Origin: Crocodylus rhombifer
Taxonomy: Eukaryota; Chordata; Crocodylia; Crocodylidae
NCBI GenBank assembly: GCA_038503035.1
Contig: JAVSML010024569.1
Span: 186,001 to 250,000 of the forward strand
Reading direction: 5' to 3'
Length of the DNA: 64,000 bases
Positions 36,892 to 50,055 of this stretch are shown piece by piece; positions within the stretch are counted from its first letter, which is position 1, and every line of letters begins with the position of its first letter. The translations under genes were made by a program, and so were the position numbers. The notes beneath the pieces are model-generated. The model ran no database searches. It saw only the letters and a program-made list of their open reading frames with translations, and was not told the origin of the DNA.

Positions 36892-37905
36892 TGTGGCAGG
36901 ATAGTAGGGGGTGCTCCTGTGCTGAGCCACCCACCTCACTGTGCCCAACCACCTTCCAGGCTCTGAGTACCTCCCTGGGGGTGCTTCACGTCTAGCCAAC
37001 CCCTTTCCTGGAGCACACCTGCTACTCTGGGGGTAGTGCCGCCACCACCCAGGGTCTGTACTGATCCTGGCTCTGTGCCCCCTGGGAAACACAGGTCTAG
37101 TAGCCCTTGAGGGTACTTGACTCACTTCAAGAACTTGGGGTACTTCCCTTACTCTGAAGCACAAATAGTGGTCTCCCTCAGTCAGCTGAACCAAGGGAAC
37201 CCAAAGGCATAATCTAGACCCACTCCCAATAAGTCTCCCATGCTAGGTACAAAGAAGAACTTTATTGATTACAAGAAGTAAGTTTGGAATAGGGTACAGG
37301 GTTGAGCAGTATCAGAGAAATCCCATAGAGCAAACAGGGTGGCTGGGTAGCCTTTGATCATGCATCTGAGTTCCTGCAAGCTATATATCTAGTTAGATCT
37401 CAGGTAGCATACGCACGAGTATCATCCAGAGGCAGGTGGAGATTCCCTCTGGAGGCAGGCAGTTCACTGATCATGAGTTTTGAGAGAGAGAGCAAGTTTC
37501 AGATGGTTCAGCTCTTCTCTTAGTTTTCATCATGGCTACTGCACCTCCTCCTGGGCAGTCCTTAACTTATATAGCCCTTATTTACCTGGTCCAATGGAGG
37601 CCAGCACCTGTTGGCTGCCAGGCAATCAATTTGAAATGCATCACTGGTTGCCAGGTAGACTGGCAGGGTCTCTCGACCCCTCCCAGTCAGGTTGGCATTG
37701 CTTAGAACAATAGGGAGTGTAAGCCTCTCACCCGGGTATGTGATGCCAGTCACATAGCAGAGGAAGCAGGTTTCCCCCTCCCTTAGGAATGTATCCAACT
37801 CAGGTTACCTAAAGAGATGGGATGTCTGCCTTCTGCAGGGCCCATGTTAACCAAATTGTCACAAAGCAGAGTTTTTTGGGGGAGATAGAGGGGCATTCTG
37901 CCACA
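36892..37905 (-). mobile_element. Solo LTR, family 2 (copy D)
   Basis: A 1014-bp element whose ends are inverted repeats: TGTGGCAGGAT on the left and ATTCTGCCACA on the right. Read on the minus strand from 37905 it has the canonical LTR order: U3, a TATA box CTATATAAG at 37566-37574, then AATAAA at 37261-37266 about 300 bp later, and about 370 bp to the end. The flanks ATAGG and GAAGG share only 3 of 5 bases, so the duplication is unproven. It is unrelated by eye to the family at 30692, 32633 and 34542. No internal gene region is present. Confidence 0.75.
37566..37574 (-). promoter_or_regulatory. TATA box of LTR copy D
   Basis: CTATATAAG on the minus strand, placed upstream of the AATAAA of the same LTR in the same orientation. 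Whether it is still active is unknown. Confidence 0.55.
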
Positions 37906-38159
37906 GAAGGCACATAAGATTTTTAAACGTAGCAAATGATTTGTGATGCTTCAGTTTTAAGGTACACAGCTTGAGACAGCTCTAAACACAGACCTTCTGA
38001 AAATCAAGTGCCTTTTAAGGTATCTCTTATTAGATTTCTAGACAGTGAGGCTCTCAAAAATCCTCTTCACTTTTGGAAGTCATAGCCATGATCTCTATGG
38101 AAGATTAAAAGGTGTGATTTAATTCAGTCAAGGGAAAGAAAGAGTTATTCTAGTCTTTC

Positions 38160-41100
38160 TTTATAGGATTGGGGTCTTCAGGAGTTTGGACCATGCTTTG
38201 TCTGGGACCTCACCTCAGATCTGTTCACTGGGGGAGACCATACCAGGAGTACAAGACTCCACATGACATAGCTCTAAGGGTCATTGGAACACACAAGCCT
38301 CTCCACCACAACAAGATGAGAGGATTGTAATTGTGGAACAGGCATACCTGAGGACCTTGTGGTTGTCTGTGGATGTGAAGGCTGATGAGGGCTGCAGTGA
38401 GATGAAAGTCTCTGGTTGTCTCAGATATCCTTGCCACTGGGTTCAGGGCTTCCTCCTGTCAAGCTCATGTGGTTGTTGCTTGCACACCGGCTTCCCCATG
38501 TCACATGCAGTCTTCTACCAGGGATGTTAACATCTCTCACAAACCAAGTCCTGCAGCAATGGATGAGTGGTGGCGGGGACAGGAACAGTGATTTCTGGGA
38601 GTTCTTAGTCACAAATCTGCATGTAGGCAGTGGTTGTGTGATGGCAATTTTGCCCTTACTGAGACAGAAGTACAATTTGGTAGCTGTGACAATTACTGAG
38701 CAGCCCTCTTTAGAATCCTCTCTGCTCATCCTGAATGGGGAATGGGCTAGAAGAGGTGCTCTAAATATAGGCTGTCTCAAACTCCCATGACTGGATTGCT
38801 GTATCCAGTGGGATCACTCTATTTACTAACAAAATAAAATACTGAACTTTGCCATATGGAATATTTGCACTCTCATGGACTACCCAAACACTGAGCATCC
38901 TGAAAGAAGAACCACTATAGCTAGAGAACTTGCAAGATATGATATCAATATTGCTGCCCTAAGCAAGACCCGCTGGGCAGATGAGGTCCAGCTGAAATAA
39001 GAAGGAGGTCACTACACCTTTTTCTGGAAAGAAAAGTCACCATGAAGAGAGGTACATTCATGGGGCTGGGTTTGCCATCAAGAAAAAGATTGTCAGCCAG
39101 CTTTCAGAACTCCCTGTGGGCATTAATGAATGCCTTATAACTCTCCACCTCAAGCTTAGTAACAACCACCATCATCAGTGTGTAAGCCCCTATAGTCATT
39201 GGTGCGCATGCCCCCACACTTGACGATGAAGAAGTCAACAAGAAGCAGTTCTATTGTACTCTTGATGCAGTCCTGACCAGGAAGACAAGCTCATCCTCAT
39301 GAGTGATTTCAACGCAAGAGTTGGGCAACACTCTGAACTCTGGAATGGTACCACTGGGAAAGCAGGGGTGGGGAAAGTCCACTCCAATGGTATCCTTCTC
39401 CTCAGCAAATGTGCAGAGCATGACTTGCTCATCACGAATACCACCTGCAGACAGAGTGACAAATATGAGACCACTTGGAAACATCCACACTCCAATCACT
39501 AGCATCTTCTTGACTATATTGTCAGAGCCTGCCCATTGTACTGATGTCCAAATCACACGAGTCCTGGGAGGTGCAGATGACTGCTGGATGGATCACCATT
39601 TAGTCAGATCAATCATGGATATGCACCTTGCACCACAACACCGTAAAGAACCAAAAGGAATGCAGAAGAGATTTAACATCAGTGCACTCCAAGACCAAGT
39701 TAGATGCAAGGTTCTTCAGCGGTGCCTTACTGAGAGGCTCTGTGACCTGATGACATCAAAGACATCTAATAACATTGGGAAGAGCTGAAGAATGTTATTC
39801 ATAAGGCATGCATTGAATCAACTGGATACTCCACTTACTGTCACCAAGATTGGTTTGACAAGAACAATGAGGAAATCCTAGTACTTATCCATCAGAAGAG
39901 AGCTGCGCTCTGTAGCTGGCAAAATAAACTCTCCAACCAGCACAAACGAGAGGCTTACCATTGGTACAAAGCTGTAGTTGACAGTAGGCTACAGGACATC
40001 TAGAACCAGTGGTGGCAAGCCATGGAGATCCAGAGTTTTGCTGACCAACATGACATTAGAAGCTTCTTTCAAGCAATAAAAGCCATCCATGGACTACGTT
40101 CCAATGGCCCAACCATTTTGCAACCCCAGGATGGCTCCACCCTTCTCATGGACAATATCTATCAAGCAACACTGGAAGGAGCACTTCAAGACTCTGTTCA
40201 ACCATGCATCTGAGGCCTCAGTTGCCACCATCAAGTCCATCCCTCAACAGCCAGTAATAGAACCTCTTGCTGATCCCCCATCCTTTAAGGAAGTCTGGCA
40301 TGCCATCACTCAGACCAAGAACAATAAGGTGCCAGGCCCAGACGGCATCCCCACAGAGGTTTTCAAAATTGGTAGAATAGCATTAAACAAAAATTTCACT
40401 TCTTATCAAAATATGACTTAATGAGGAGGTTCTACCTGACTTAAAGAATGCCAACATTGTGACCATCTTCAAGAAAGGGGACAAGTCAGTGTGTAGGAAT
40501 TGCCAAGGCATTGCCTTCCTCTCTGTTGCCAGGGAGATTCTTACTCACATCTGTGAAGAAATGAGAGAAGAACAGTGCTCCATACCCAAGGCAACAGAAG
40601 GGAAAATACTTATGTTGGCGGAGGAAGAAGCCCTGACCCATGCCCCAAAGCCACCACTGTAGTTTCAAAGCCAGTGCTACCTCCAGATTAGAGGGAGGAG
40701 CCCAAGACCAGCTACTTCCAGCCCTGGAGAGAGGCAGCCAGGTAGAGAGTCCAGCATGGAGGAGCTAGAGATGCTGGGGAGCTCTCCCTTAGATCTTGGA
40801 CTGCTGCGAGAAAAGTAGGTTCCTGGATCTGAGCAGCAAAGGATGTTGGAGGACCTCCATGTGAGGAAGTACCACAGCAGGAGGCAGGAGTGGCAAGACC
40901 GGCTGAATCAGAGCCAGGACTCAGAAGCAGGAAGAGCCAACATTGTCAGCCCTAGTGAGGGCAAGATCACTCTGTGGAGCCAAAAGGAGTTGTTTAATTT
41001 CCTTTGCTTTTAATTTCTTTTCTTTACTTTATAATCTTACCTGGTGACCCAAGTGGGTCGAGTTTGAAGACTGTGGACTGTACTGCCAGAACACTGGCCT

Positions 41101-43025
41101 GGCAGAAATTTCAGATGACCAGGTCTGGGGAAGACACACTGACCTTTGTTTCCTTTATTTTGTTGGAGTTAAGAATGTGGGTCAAGCCAGCTGGGTCCAT
41201 GGCATATTCAACTGCCTACTTATTGGCCCCTTGATCATATCAACTTTCTCTGGGTTGTCAATGTCCTATCTGTAGTTTCCTCAGGGAGGGAGAAGATGCT
41301 GCAGAGAGAGTTGCCAGGCTAAGAAAGCTAAGATCTGAGATACTGACTAACAGTAGTGATGTGGTAAGAATGGGGTGTTGTGCACACTGAATGGGGAGGA
41401 GGAGCCCCATGAAGGAGCTCTGGGGAACAGCTCAGAGTTATCGTCTGTTCTGCTAAGTCCAGCTCCCAATACGATTGAGTATTCCATCAAGACATGGGAG
41501 GGGAGAGAGCAGACCATTTCATATAGGAGATGGCAATATTCTTGGATTCCTTCCCAATGGCGCATCCACACAGGACCCCTGGGAGGTGAGGACCACAACC
41601 TTATAGGGTGAATTTTTGACAGCATCCTTCTCAATCGCTTCCTCCCCCTTACTGAAGATGTCCTTCCCAGAATTCCAGTGTGGCTTTAGACTATATTGGG
41701 GTACCACCAACATGATTTTTGTTGCACAACTGATCAAGGAGAAGTGTAGAGAGAAACACTAGGAGTGGTTTATGGCATTCACTGACCTAACCAAGGCCTT
41801 CGAACTCCATCAGTCTTGAAGCCTTATGGAAGGTGCTGACTAGGTTTGGTTGTCCACTGAAGTTCATCAGTGTCCTCAGGCAAGACCCTGATGGGATGAC
41901 CGCCACAGGCCTCTGCAGTGGATCAGAGATAGACCCAGTTGCAGTTCGTACTGGTGTGAAGCAGGCTGTATCATCTCCTCAACCTTTTTTTCCATCTATC
42001 TCACTGTAATTTTGATTCTCATCCATGACCACCTTCCTCCCAGAATTGGGGTTGAGTATCGAATGGACAGTCAGCTTTTCAATCTGTGGCAGCTTCACAG
42101 CAAAACAAAAGTTATCTAGACCAGCATCACTAACCTTCTGGACACTGATGACTTGTGTTATTCTCGTGCACACTGAGACTGGTCCGCAGTCCACCCTTGA
42201 CCTTTTCTCAGGTGCCTACTACAGCCTGGGACTCTCCCTTAACACTGGGAAGACAAAGGTGCTTCAAAGGTGCTACCCCCTCCCCTCACAAATTACCATT
42301 GGTGGAGAACTGCTGGAAAACATTGAGCATTTTCCATACTTTGGCAGTGACCTCTCCCAGTCAGTCGCTGTGCCAGTGTATCCTTTGGAAAGCTGCTTCG
42401 CCCAGTCTTTACTGACTGAGATCTGCAGATCTAAAGTGCCTAGAATAGCTCCATCAGTGTTACCTGAGGAAGATCCTTCACATTAGTTGGGAAGACTACT
42501 GCAGCAATGCTAGCATCCCCTCTGCAGTTAACATAACCAGCACTGAAGCAAAGATAATGAAACATCAACACAGCTGGGATGGCCACTGTGTGCAGATGGT
42601 TGAAACTCATTTCCCAAAGAAAGTTCTCTTCTCTCAACTTAGTCAAGGTAAGAAGACCTGCGGAGGACAGAGGAAACACTACAAGAACACCTTAAAAGCA
42701 TACCTTAAGGAAGGTGGCATCAACCCTACAAATTGGGAAATGCTGGCTGGTAACAGATTTCAATGGTGCTGCACCATACTTCAGGCTACAGTCCACTTCA
42801 AAGAGTACCATTTTGCTCAGGAAGCTGAGAAATGGCAGAGGAGGAAGGAAAGCACAGAACTTCCTGGCTAACAGTTGTGCCCCCCACCAAAGCACCACTT
42901 GGCATATCTATGGAAAAAAAATTGCAGAACATGGATTGAACTCTTCAGCCACCTTAAAACTCTTCAGCCACTGAGTAATCTGCCGTAGAAGACATCATTC
43001 TCATATCAAAGGATAGCCAATATAG
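38160..43025 (+). mobile_element. Degraded EN-RT LINE (not CR1), near full length
   Basis: A non-LTR retrotransposon read on the + strand with many stops and frameshifts. In order: a probable 5' region (38160-38820, including CTAAGGGTCATTGGAACAC); endonuclease from about 38840 (AIWNICTL, ERRTTIARELARYDINIAAL, then SDFNARVGQ at 39302 and DCWMDHHLVRS at 39580); a linker (DIRSFFQAIKAIHGL at 40050); reverse transcriptase (NNKVPGPDGIPTEVFK at 40320, TIFKKGDKS at 40462, QCGF at about 41680, LTKAF at 41785); and a C-terminal region ending in a decayed zinc-finger stretch ELFSHLKT (about 42940). The clade is not assigned; it resembles the RTE-like elements often labelled endonuclease-reverse transcriptase. 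It is split by an LTR at 40552-41621. Confidence 0.82.
40552..41621. mobile_element. Solo LTR-like insertion (copy E) inside the LINE
   Basis: A 1070-bp insertion with ends TGTGAAGAAATGAG and AATTTTTGACA, breaking the LINE reading frame between ILT-H and ILLNR. The flanks ACATC (40547-40551) and GCATC (41622-41626) differ by one base at a CpG, since the left copy is preceded by C. Removing the insertion and one flank restores the expected codon order, which supports the boundaries. The interior has a T-rich run (about 40990-41040) followed by TTACCTGGTGACCC. No coding region. The family and orientation are unassigned, and it does not clearly align with copies A-D. Confidence 0.6.
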
Positions 43026-46000
43026 ATATAGCACTGGATTAGAATACCAACATTTAGGACACTCTGAGTTGCTGATACTTACCTATACCAGAATAAAAGA
43101 ATGGATTAAAACACAAATTCTACATCCCTTTTAGATACTAAGCAAACTGACAAAGTTTCTTCAGAAACTTTACAGCCCTTAGACTGTCCTCCTTCTCCCT
43201 TCCCATCCTCTCCCCCGACAAAAAAAGAAGTGAAAAATCAGACAGTGTTCAAGCTGATGCCTGACCAGAAATCCACCTTTTTCTGTCACATACTTGGAGC
43301 TGCTAAATTGCTGAACTGAAAGACTGAATACTGTACACCGAGGCATATTGTACCCACTGCCAACATTATACGTTTGTTCTCAGAGATGCTCAGCTATAAT
43401 CACAAGTATTTCTATTTTTCGTTAGCATCAAGACTTGGGAAACAGTTTTGCTATCTTCTGAAGAAGCTGGATAAAGCATGTAAGAATCTGCCTTGGAACA
43501 TGGAGGATTTGGGGCTGTACAGAGGAACAGTCCTACATAGTTTGTTTATTTTCAGCTGTGCCAAGAAAGAGCTAATTTCATGGAAGAACTGAGTTACACA
43601 GAATTAGAGCAGAAAGTTTTTTGCTGTGGTGAAAACATACTTTGATGCCGGACAAGAAATGTTGTATAAGGTGTAAATTCTTAAAAATAAGCAGGAATAT
43701 GAGGAAGCTGCTAGCAGTACAGGCTTAGCAGACAGTGTAACTTATTTTGCATTCCCCCGCAAGTGGCAATTAAAAGACTTGAGAGCAGAGTTCAGATGAC
43801 AGCTTGCAAAGACACTAGAATAGAGCTGTATCATCAATAATGAATGACACCTTAAAAATATTTTCTGTGAAGCCAAATTGTTCTGTTAGATACCCTTTGA
43901 CTGCCTAGACAATGAACCTGGAGAAGTAGCACTGTATATGACAAAAATGAAGAAGGGTATAAAAATCTACAGATCATTTCAGAATCTAATTTTGTTGCCA
44001 GATCTAGTTTATCTGCCTCTTAAATTTCATCTGAGGGAAAGTATCTTCATCTGAGACTAACCAGAAATGAAAGTGTTCCCTGATACATGTGGATTTAATA
44101 AATAATGACAAGTGTATTCACAAATAGTTGTTGCTGTTATTCATACTATTGTCTGTAACTCTAAAATGCGTGCATGACTACCTCGTGCATTAACACAAAT
44201 GTTTCAAAGCCAAAAATCCCAATTATTTTTCCAGAAGTTTCCAATTCATTATTTTTCATTTTTCTTAAAAAAACAAAAAAAAACAGCCTTCCCAATGAAG
44301 GAAAAGGGAGCACAATGGGATCCACTGCACTATCGATAATTAATTGCTGACAGGCTGCTTGCAAACTCCTTTAAAAATTGTTCATCTGAACTATTCTGCC
44401 AATACTTAAAAACCTCAGATTCTTTCATAGCCAAGGTGGACAAATGATCTAAAGCAAAACAAAGTACATAACTGTATTCTTTAAAACCTGTTCTTGCTAC
44501 CTCAAAGATTTTTCACAATCTTTCAGATTAAAATATCTTTTACTTTAGAGTTAGGTGAATAAGGAAGAGGAAAAGTAGACTCCAGCAGAGAATAATCTGT
44601 ATCCTGAAGCAACTGAAAAAAAGGTATACTGTCTGCACCTAGCCAAATTTCTCAAAAATGTAAACGTGCAACAAAGAGGAAGACACACAACAAATTTATA
44701 GTAACATAAGGATGTAATCAGGATACAGTGCATCTTCAGAGATTCACAACATGCTAGACTGGCCAAAAGGAAGAATACTCTTACTCCCCAACTTTGAAAA
44801 GCTTAAACTTGTATTTCATTGGGCATTTTTTTTCAAATTCCATTTTTTTTAAAAGAACCATTAAAAAAAGTAAATGCTTTCAAAGTTGATTTAGACAAAA
44901 AGACTGATTTTCTCAAAATCAAAAGAGAATTTCTCATTCAAAACATTTTGACTAGGACTACCAGTAACATTGGCCAAATTCTGACTAAGAGGATTACTCC
45001 AGATTTACCTCATAAAAAGGAGGAAAGAAATTTGTCTTGAATTATAAAAAGTTATCAGTGGAGATATGTTTGCTTTGTTTCAGGGTAAAGCAACTGTAGC
45101 TCTGGAACATGCTACATAGAACGTGCTTCGCAAACAAGCACTTACCATAATTTGAAAATCTTAGAAAGCTGGCTAAGGAAGAAATATTTTTTAATGGAAG
45201 AGGCGATGCTTTTACAGTCCCAATGTAATTGGGACAGGATATTAAATAGAATGCTTGAGGGAAATACCAAAGTTATTGTTTTACAAGCCATATATTCAAA
45301 AAATAAGATCCTGGCAATTGCCAACAGAGGGGGAAAAAAGAAACCAGGATTTGGAGATGATAAATTTTTATGTTACAGCACAGATGGGGCAAATTCAAGA
45401 GGTGGTGTTAGAATGATAGAACTTTGTTAGAGCCCTTTGCACCTGCTTCAACAGATGGATGTAATTAATAACAGAAATGAAACAGAACAATGCATATAAA
45501 ATTGTTCCCTCAGGGGTATGTTGTTTCTAAATTAAGCCGACATGCTTTTTTTAATACAATATATTAAGGAGCTATGTTCTGAAGTGGGTTGTGTTTTTGT
45601 CAAGTTTACAGCTATGAGCACACTAGTGAAGTGTGTATGTAAACACAGACAGGTCTGGCAGTGTACAATTAGTTTTCATTATCCTGCAAATGAATACTGT
45701 ACTCTGTAATTGCTTGTAAGTAAAGCAAATTATTCTGTTGTACTTTACAAGAGAAACAATACATTGGATACTTTGGCTTGTCCTTTTAACTTGCACCAAA
45801 CAAAAAGAGAAAGCATTTTAAGGCTTCTGAAAGTGACCAGATCTAAGAAAAAAAAATTACTGCCACAGACTGGCCTAAGGAGGCACAAGTGTCACCAGTT
45901 TGGCTTGCTAATGTGCCACAAGCCCAAACTTGATAGATCTCCATATACATTACATATTTCATTATTTATTTCATTAAATATTTTGTTAAGCTGACCTAGA

Positions 46001-49000
46001 GATGAAAGGCTCTATATTGTAGGATGCAGATATAAAATTCCAAACTGATCCAGCTTTATAAATCAGTAGAAACAAGTTAAATGAGCCTTCCTCACAGGGA
46101 ACTAATTTCAGGACTGTGGCCAAGAATGGATACCCACTGTACAAACATTAAGGAGTAATTTTTTTATGGAGCTGCCCCGTGGCAATTTTAAGTCAAGCTA
46201 CCAGGACAAAAAACTTCCTATTTTGTAACTGTAACATAGTTTGGAGATTTCTGGAAAGCATAACAAACCAAGACAAAAGGAGTGGAGAACTGAGGACTTC
46301 ATAATTAGGAGAACATCAGGTAAAAAAAAATTAAGTAATTTGGCCTGAATACTTGCAAAATTATTGTGGCAATCTAAGGCTAATGCTATTACTGGATTTA
46401 TTTTTTAAGCCCTGTAATAAAACTTGGGTTTATTGTTTATGCTCATGTTAATAATTGGTAAGTGAATCCTTAATGCTGGAGGTAATTAGTTTTGTTTGCT
46501 GTCTATAAATTTACTATGGTAGAACATGTAAATGTGTTCCGTTCTGAAAGCTTATTTGGACATAATTATACTTAATACTAGCTGGCAACTGAATTATCTC
46601 CCAAATCATAAGTAAGTGGATTAAGTTTTCTTATGTCCTTATAGTTGTAAAAACCTAGCACATTTGAGGGTATTATGAAATAGTTAATGAAACATTTAAA
46701 AAATCCTTTCTTTATTACTTATTATGCCATTTTAAATAGTCATAATGGTTACTGCAAGTGACAGGACCTGGTAATAGGATATTAAGTAGTGTTGCTGGAA
46801 GGCTAAGATATAATACTTATTTTTATTAGTAAAAGGATTCATTAAAAATATGTTTAAAAATAAATAGCCCTGAAACTATAGAATCCCTGAGAAGGGATTT
46901 CCCTTTCTTGCAGAATAGATGGATTTGACGGCTCCAGAAAAATACTTAATTATAGTCTGTTGTCTGTTTTCTGTTTTGGACTTAGCAGTGTACAATGACC
47001 AGCTACCTTCTGGCAAGCACCTGAGAAGCACTGTATTTGAGCCTGACCTTTGTCAAACTTGTAATCATTGAGCTGTTATCTCACAGCGTACTGTAGAATG
47101 CATACATCCAAAGGCAGTACTTGCACTGCCTTTTCAAAATACCCTACCTAATCAGTCAGAATATTGATAGACGCTTTTGAACATTAGGATACTTAGAAGG
47201 ATTGATCAATGTTTTAGTCAGAGAGGCGTAGCTCTTAATATTCACATTTTGAAATAACAGACATCAATAGTATAATACTGAGTGTCATGCAAACTTGAAT
47301 CAATCTACTATATACTACATTAACTGTATATCATACTATATTAACTGTATATCCTTTAAGGAATATGCATAGGACCACTACCCTATCTTCCTTATAGGGG
47401 TATAAATATGGACAGAGTCTGGCCCCTTGTTAACACTGCGGAGCATACCGATTAAAATTTATCCCATCAGAGCTGGAGTTAAGAAAAGAAAAGACAAAGA
47501 ACAGCTTTTGAACCATACTCATTGATAGGTAGCACCAAAGTAAATAGCATTTTTAAGTAGCTGGTGAGAGAACGAGAGAAAATATTCCCCTTGTTTCCAG
47601 TCAACCTGGAACATACCTAGATGTCTTCCCTGATTCACTCAGGACCAGTAATACAAACCGTTATTTTCATGTCTGGAGAAACCCGCAGTGGTCCTGGTGG
47701 GGTGAAGATCATAGACCATTGCAGTGCTAAAGTTCTATGATTTCCAGCTCCATTGTTATTTTGTCCCCTGCGGCATAGTTCTTCAGGCTTCAGTGCAGGG
47801 CTACATGAATTGCACTGGGTGGTTGTGGTTCATTCTTTCACAAGGCATGGGTCACAAAATTTTCCAATCCTGTTCTACAATGCTTTCACACCACCACTCT
47901 TGTTAGCATCAGAGGGACTTACGATCTCCTCTGCTACAGAACACAGGCCGGTACCTTCCTTTACAGCAGCTCTCTGCTTTTTTTCTGCTCATTTTTCTTT
48001 CAGCCTACTTCCCAGAAGACCTCCATCAACCTCTTCATGGTCCTTTCACTGTGTCTTTGCCCCAGAGGGACCACTATGTATGCCAGTAAGCTAAAGCTGT
48101 ACCCTCCAGCTTTCTCTTAAACATGTAAAATCTTGCCTCTGCTCTACCTTCCCCTGTGCTGAGACAGTATCAGGGTTTTTTATAGCACGGTGGCCTTCTC
48201 TTAGGAGGTCTTGCTTCCACTCGACTCTCCGGAGACTCTAATTCCTAGAATACCTGTGCTTATTGTACAGGGCGTGACTGAAAAGTGACTCCTTTCAAAC
48301 CATTCACACTGAACCTCTGATCCTACAGATTTTCCTAATGAAGCTGGCTGTCCTCCAAACAAAGCAATTCATGTAAACAGGGTTGCAGGTTGCAGCCTAT
48401 ACATAACCAAGCTAGCACAGCACTCAGGTAAACTGCAAGAGCACGATTCACCCTGGAGCTAAGAACAGTTTTCTGCTGCCCAGGGAATGGGATGGGAAAC
48501 CCATAAAAACTGTGCAAAAGAAAAATGCAAACCAAACAAATAAGGATTGAATAAAAGAAAACTGGCTGAAAACTGACAATGGCAAAAATAACTGGGCATG
48601 GTGTTCGGGGTTTTAATAGTCAGTCCATCGCAAACCAATCCATCCCAAGGCTGAACAGAAAACGTTTAGGAGCAACTGCTGTAGAAAGTGTCTGGAGTCT
48701 CTGTTTCAACACAGGAAACAGAGTATTTTACAAAGGCTACAGTGAAATGAGAAACCTTAAAATCCATTTAGGCAGTGACTTGCCAATTCCTATTTTAAAG
48801 ATGGAGAGAAACAATAACCACTGCTCAAAAACTTTATTAATAGGATTTTACTGTTGTACCTTTGCCCAAAAGTAATGGATGCACACTTCTTAAATAAATA
48901 AAAAGTATACTTGCATTCAGGATATTTATTAAATGACAATATAGATAAGAATGGCAATGAGGCAGATCTTAGTTTATGAACACAACAGTTGAACTTCTCT

Positions 49001-49054
49001 TCCTTTTTTTTGGTTATTTTAGCGGCACAAATATATAAGAGCACATGAAAATAA
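43026..49054. other. Intergenic, AT-rich, nothing recognised
   Basis: About 6 kb without a supported gene or transposon. All ORFs are at or below 113 codons and show no family. The stretch from about 46300 to 46760 has many TAAT-containing motifs and no obvious repeat; it could include a conserved regulatory element, but that cannot be judged from one sequence. Confidence 0.45.
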
Positions 49055-49390
49055 GGCTGGGAAGCACATTATGAAATCATCTGGTCCAGCCTTCTGCTTA
49101 AGGCAGGATCATCCCTGCCTGTCTAACCTGTGCTTGAACATTTCCGGGGAGTCCACAATGACTCTCAATAGCCTGTTCCAATGCTTACCCTCCTAGTTAG
49201 CTCTTCCTAAACTCCAATCTAAATTTCTTGTTGCAGTTTTGAGGCCATTATGCCTAAGCAGGTTCCCTACAGCCACGAAGAAAAGCCCACCTTCGTTCTC
49301 CTTACGGCATCTCTTCAGGTGTCTGAAGACTGGTATCAGATCCCACCTTCAGTCATCTCTTCTCTAGGCTAAATAAACCTAGTTCTTTCA
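49055..49390 (-). mobile_element. Old CR1 3' end, minus strand
   Basis: The + strand carries the antisense CR1 tail in degraded form: CATCTGGTCCAGCCTTCTGC, TGCCTGTCTAACCTG, CTCAATAGCCTGTTCCA, TCTTCCTAAACTCCAATCTAA and AGACTGGTATCAGATCCCACC. These correspond to the 3' UTR and the end of ORF2 of the intact copies. It is the most diverged CR1 in the window, so it belongs to an older subfamily. Confidence 0.75.
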
Positions 49391-49947
49391 CTACTATACA
49401 CATAATCCTGTGGGTGGTGCAACTTGGAGAACACCTGTTAAGGACATGATTTTCAGAGAACCAGAGCTTGGAAATGATTTCTTCCCTAAATAACTGCTCT
49501 TTCACAAACACAAAGCATCAACTATTTTAATATGAACTGTAGCATTTGTGCAGGGAAAATAACTTGGTCTAAAAGGAACACTCTTAATAACCTCCTGCTC
49601 TCAGGTCTCCACACAAAGGGCTGAATGCCAGCACTCTGTCCCTCTTACGTGCAAAGCTCATGTTCCCGGCACACATAGGTAACATGAGCATTTGAGGGGA
49701 TAATTTGTCCCTAACACCCACATGCACATTCCTACCATGCCCTGACAAAGAATGCCCCTGCCAAAGTGTAGGGATAGAGAGGAAGAAGAACTATTTTTCA
49801 ATATTTCCATGGAGAAGGTTTTTAAATGGAGCCAGCATTGGTATCACCTCCCACAACTGCATTGCAGGATTTGATACTTAAGGCTCCAGCTTCTGGAGTC
49901 CTGTGACAGCAGGTGCAGCTTTCATGGCAGGGATGGAAGACTTCTGT

Positions 49948-50055
49948 CACAGATTCACAGAAGTTCAGGGCTGGAAGGGACCTCCTGACATCATTGGGTC
50001 CAGCCCCCCTCCCTGGGCAGGAAAGATGGCTGGGGTCAAATAACCCCAACAAGGT
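49948..50055 (-). mobile_element. CR1 3' tail fragment, minus strand
   Basis: Only the last ~108 bp of a CR1: GGGCTGGAAGGGACCTCC, then CCAGCCCCCCTCCCTGGGCA and GGCTGGGGTCAAATAACCCC on the + strand. It lies about 400 bp upstream of the first CCAAT box of the CBLB promoter, so it marks how close mobile DNA comes to that promoter. Confidence 0.85.

Noticed and set aside
41004..41060. T-rich run and GGTGACCC as a primer-binding or polypurine-type signal of an internal provirus
   Set aside because: It is within the 1070-bp insert bounded by TG...CA and a duplication; no gag or pol coding sequence adjoins it.
46300..46760. TAAT-rich stretch as a homeodomain enhancer
   Set aside because: AT-rich DNA produces such motifs by chance; without comparison to other species this cannot be supported.
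48800..48890. AATAAAG-like signal on the minus strand as the end of a gene or processed pseudogene
   Set aside because: No coding similarity or poly(A) tail with matching body was found around it.
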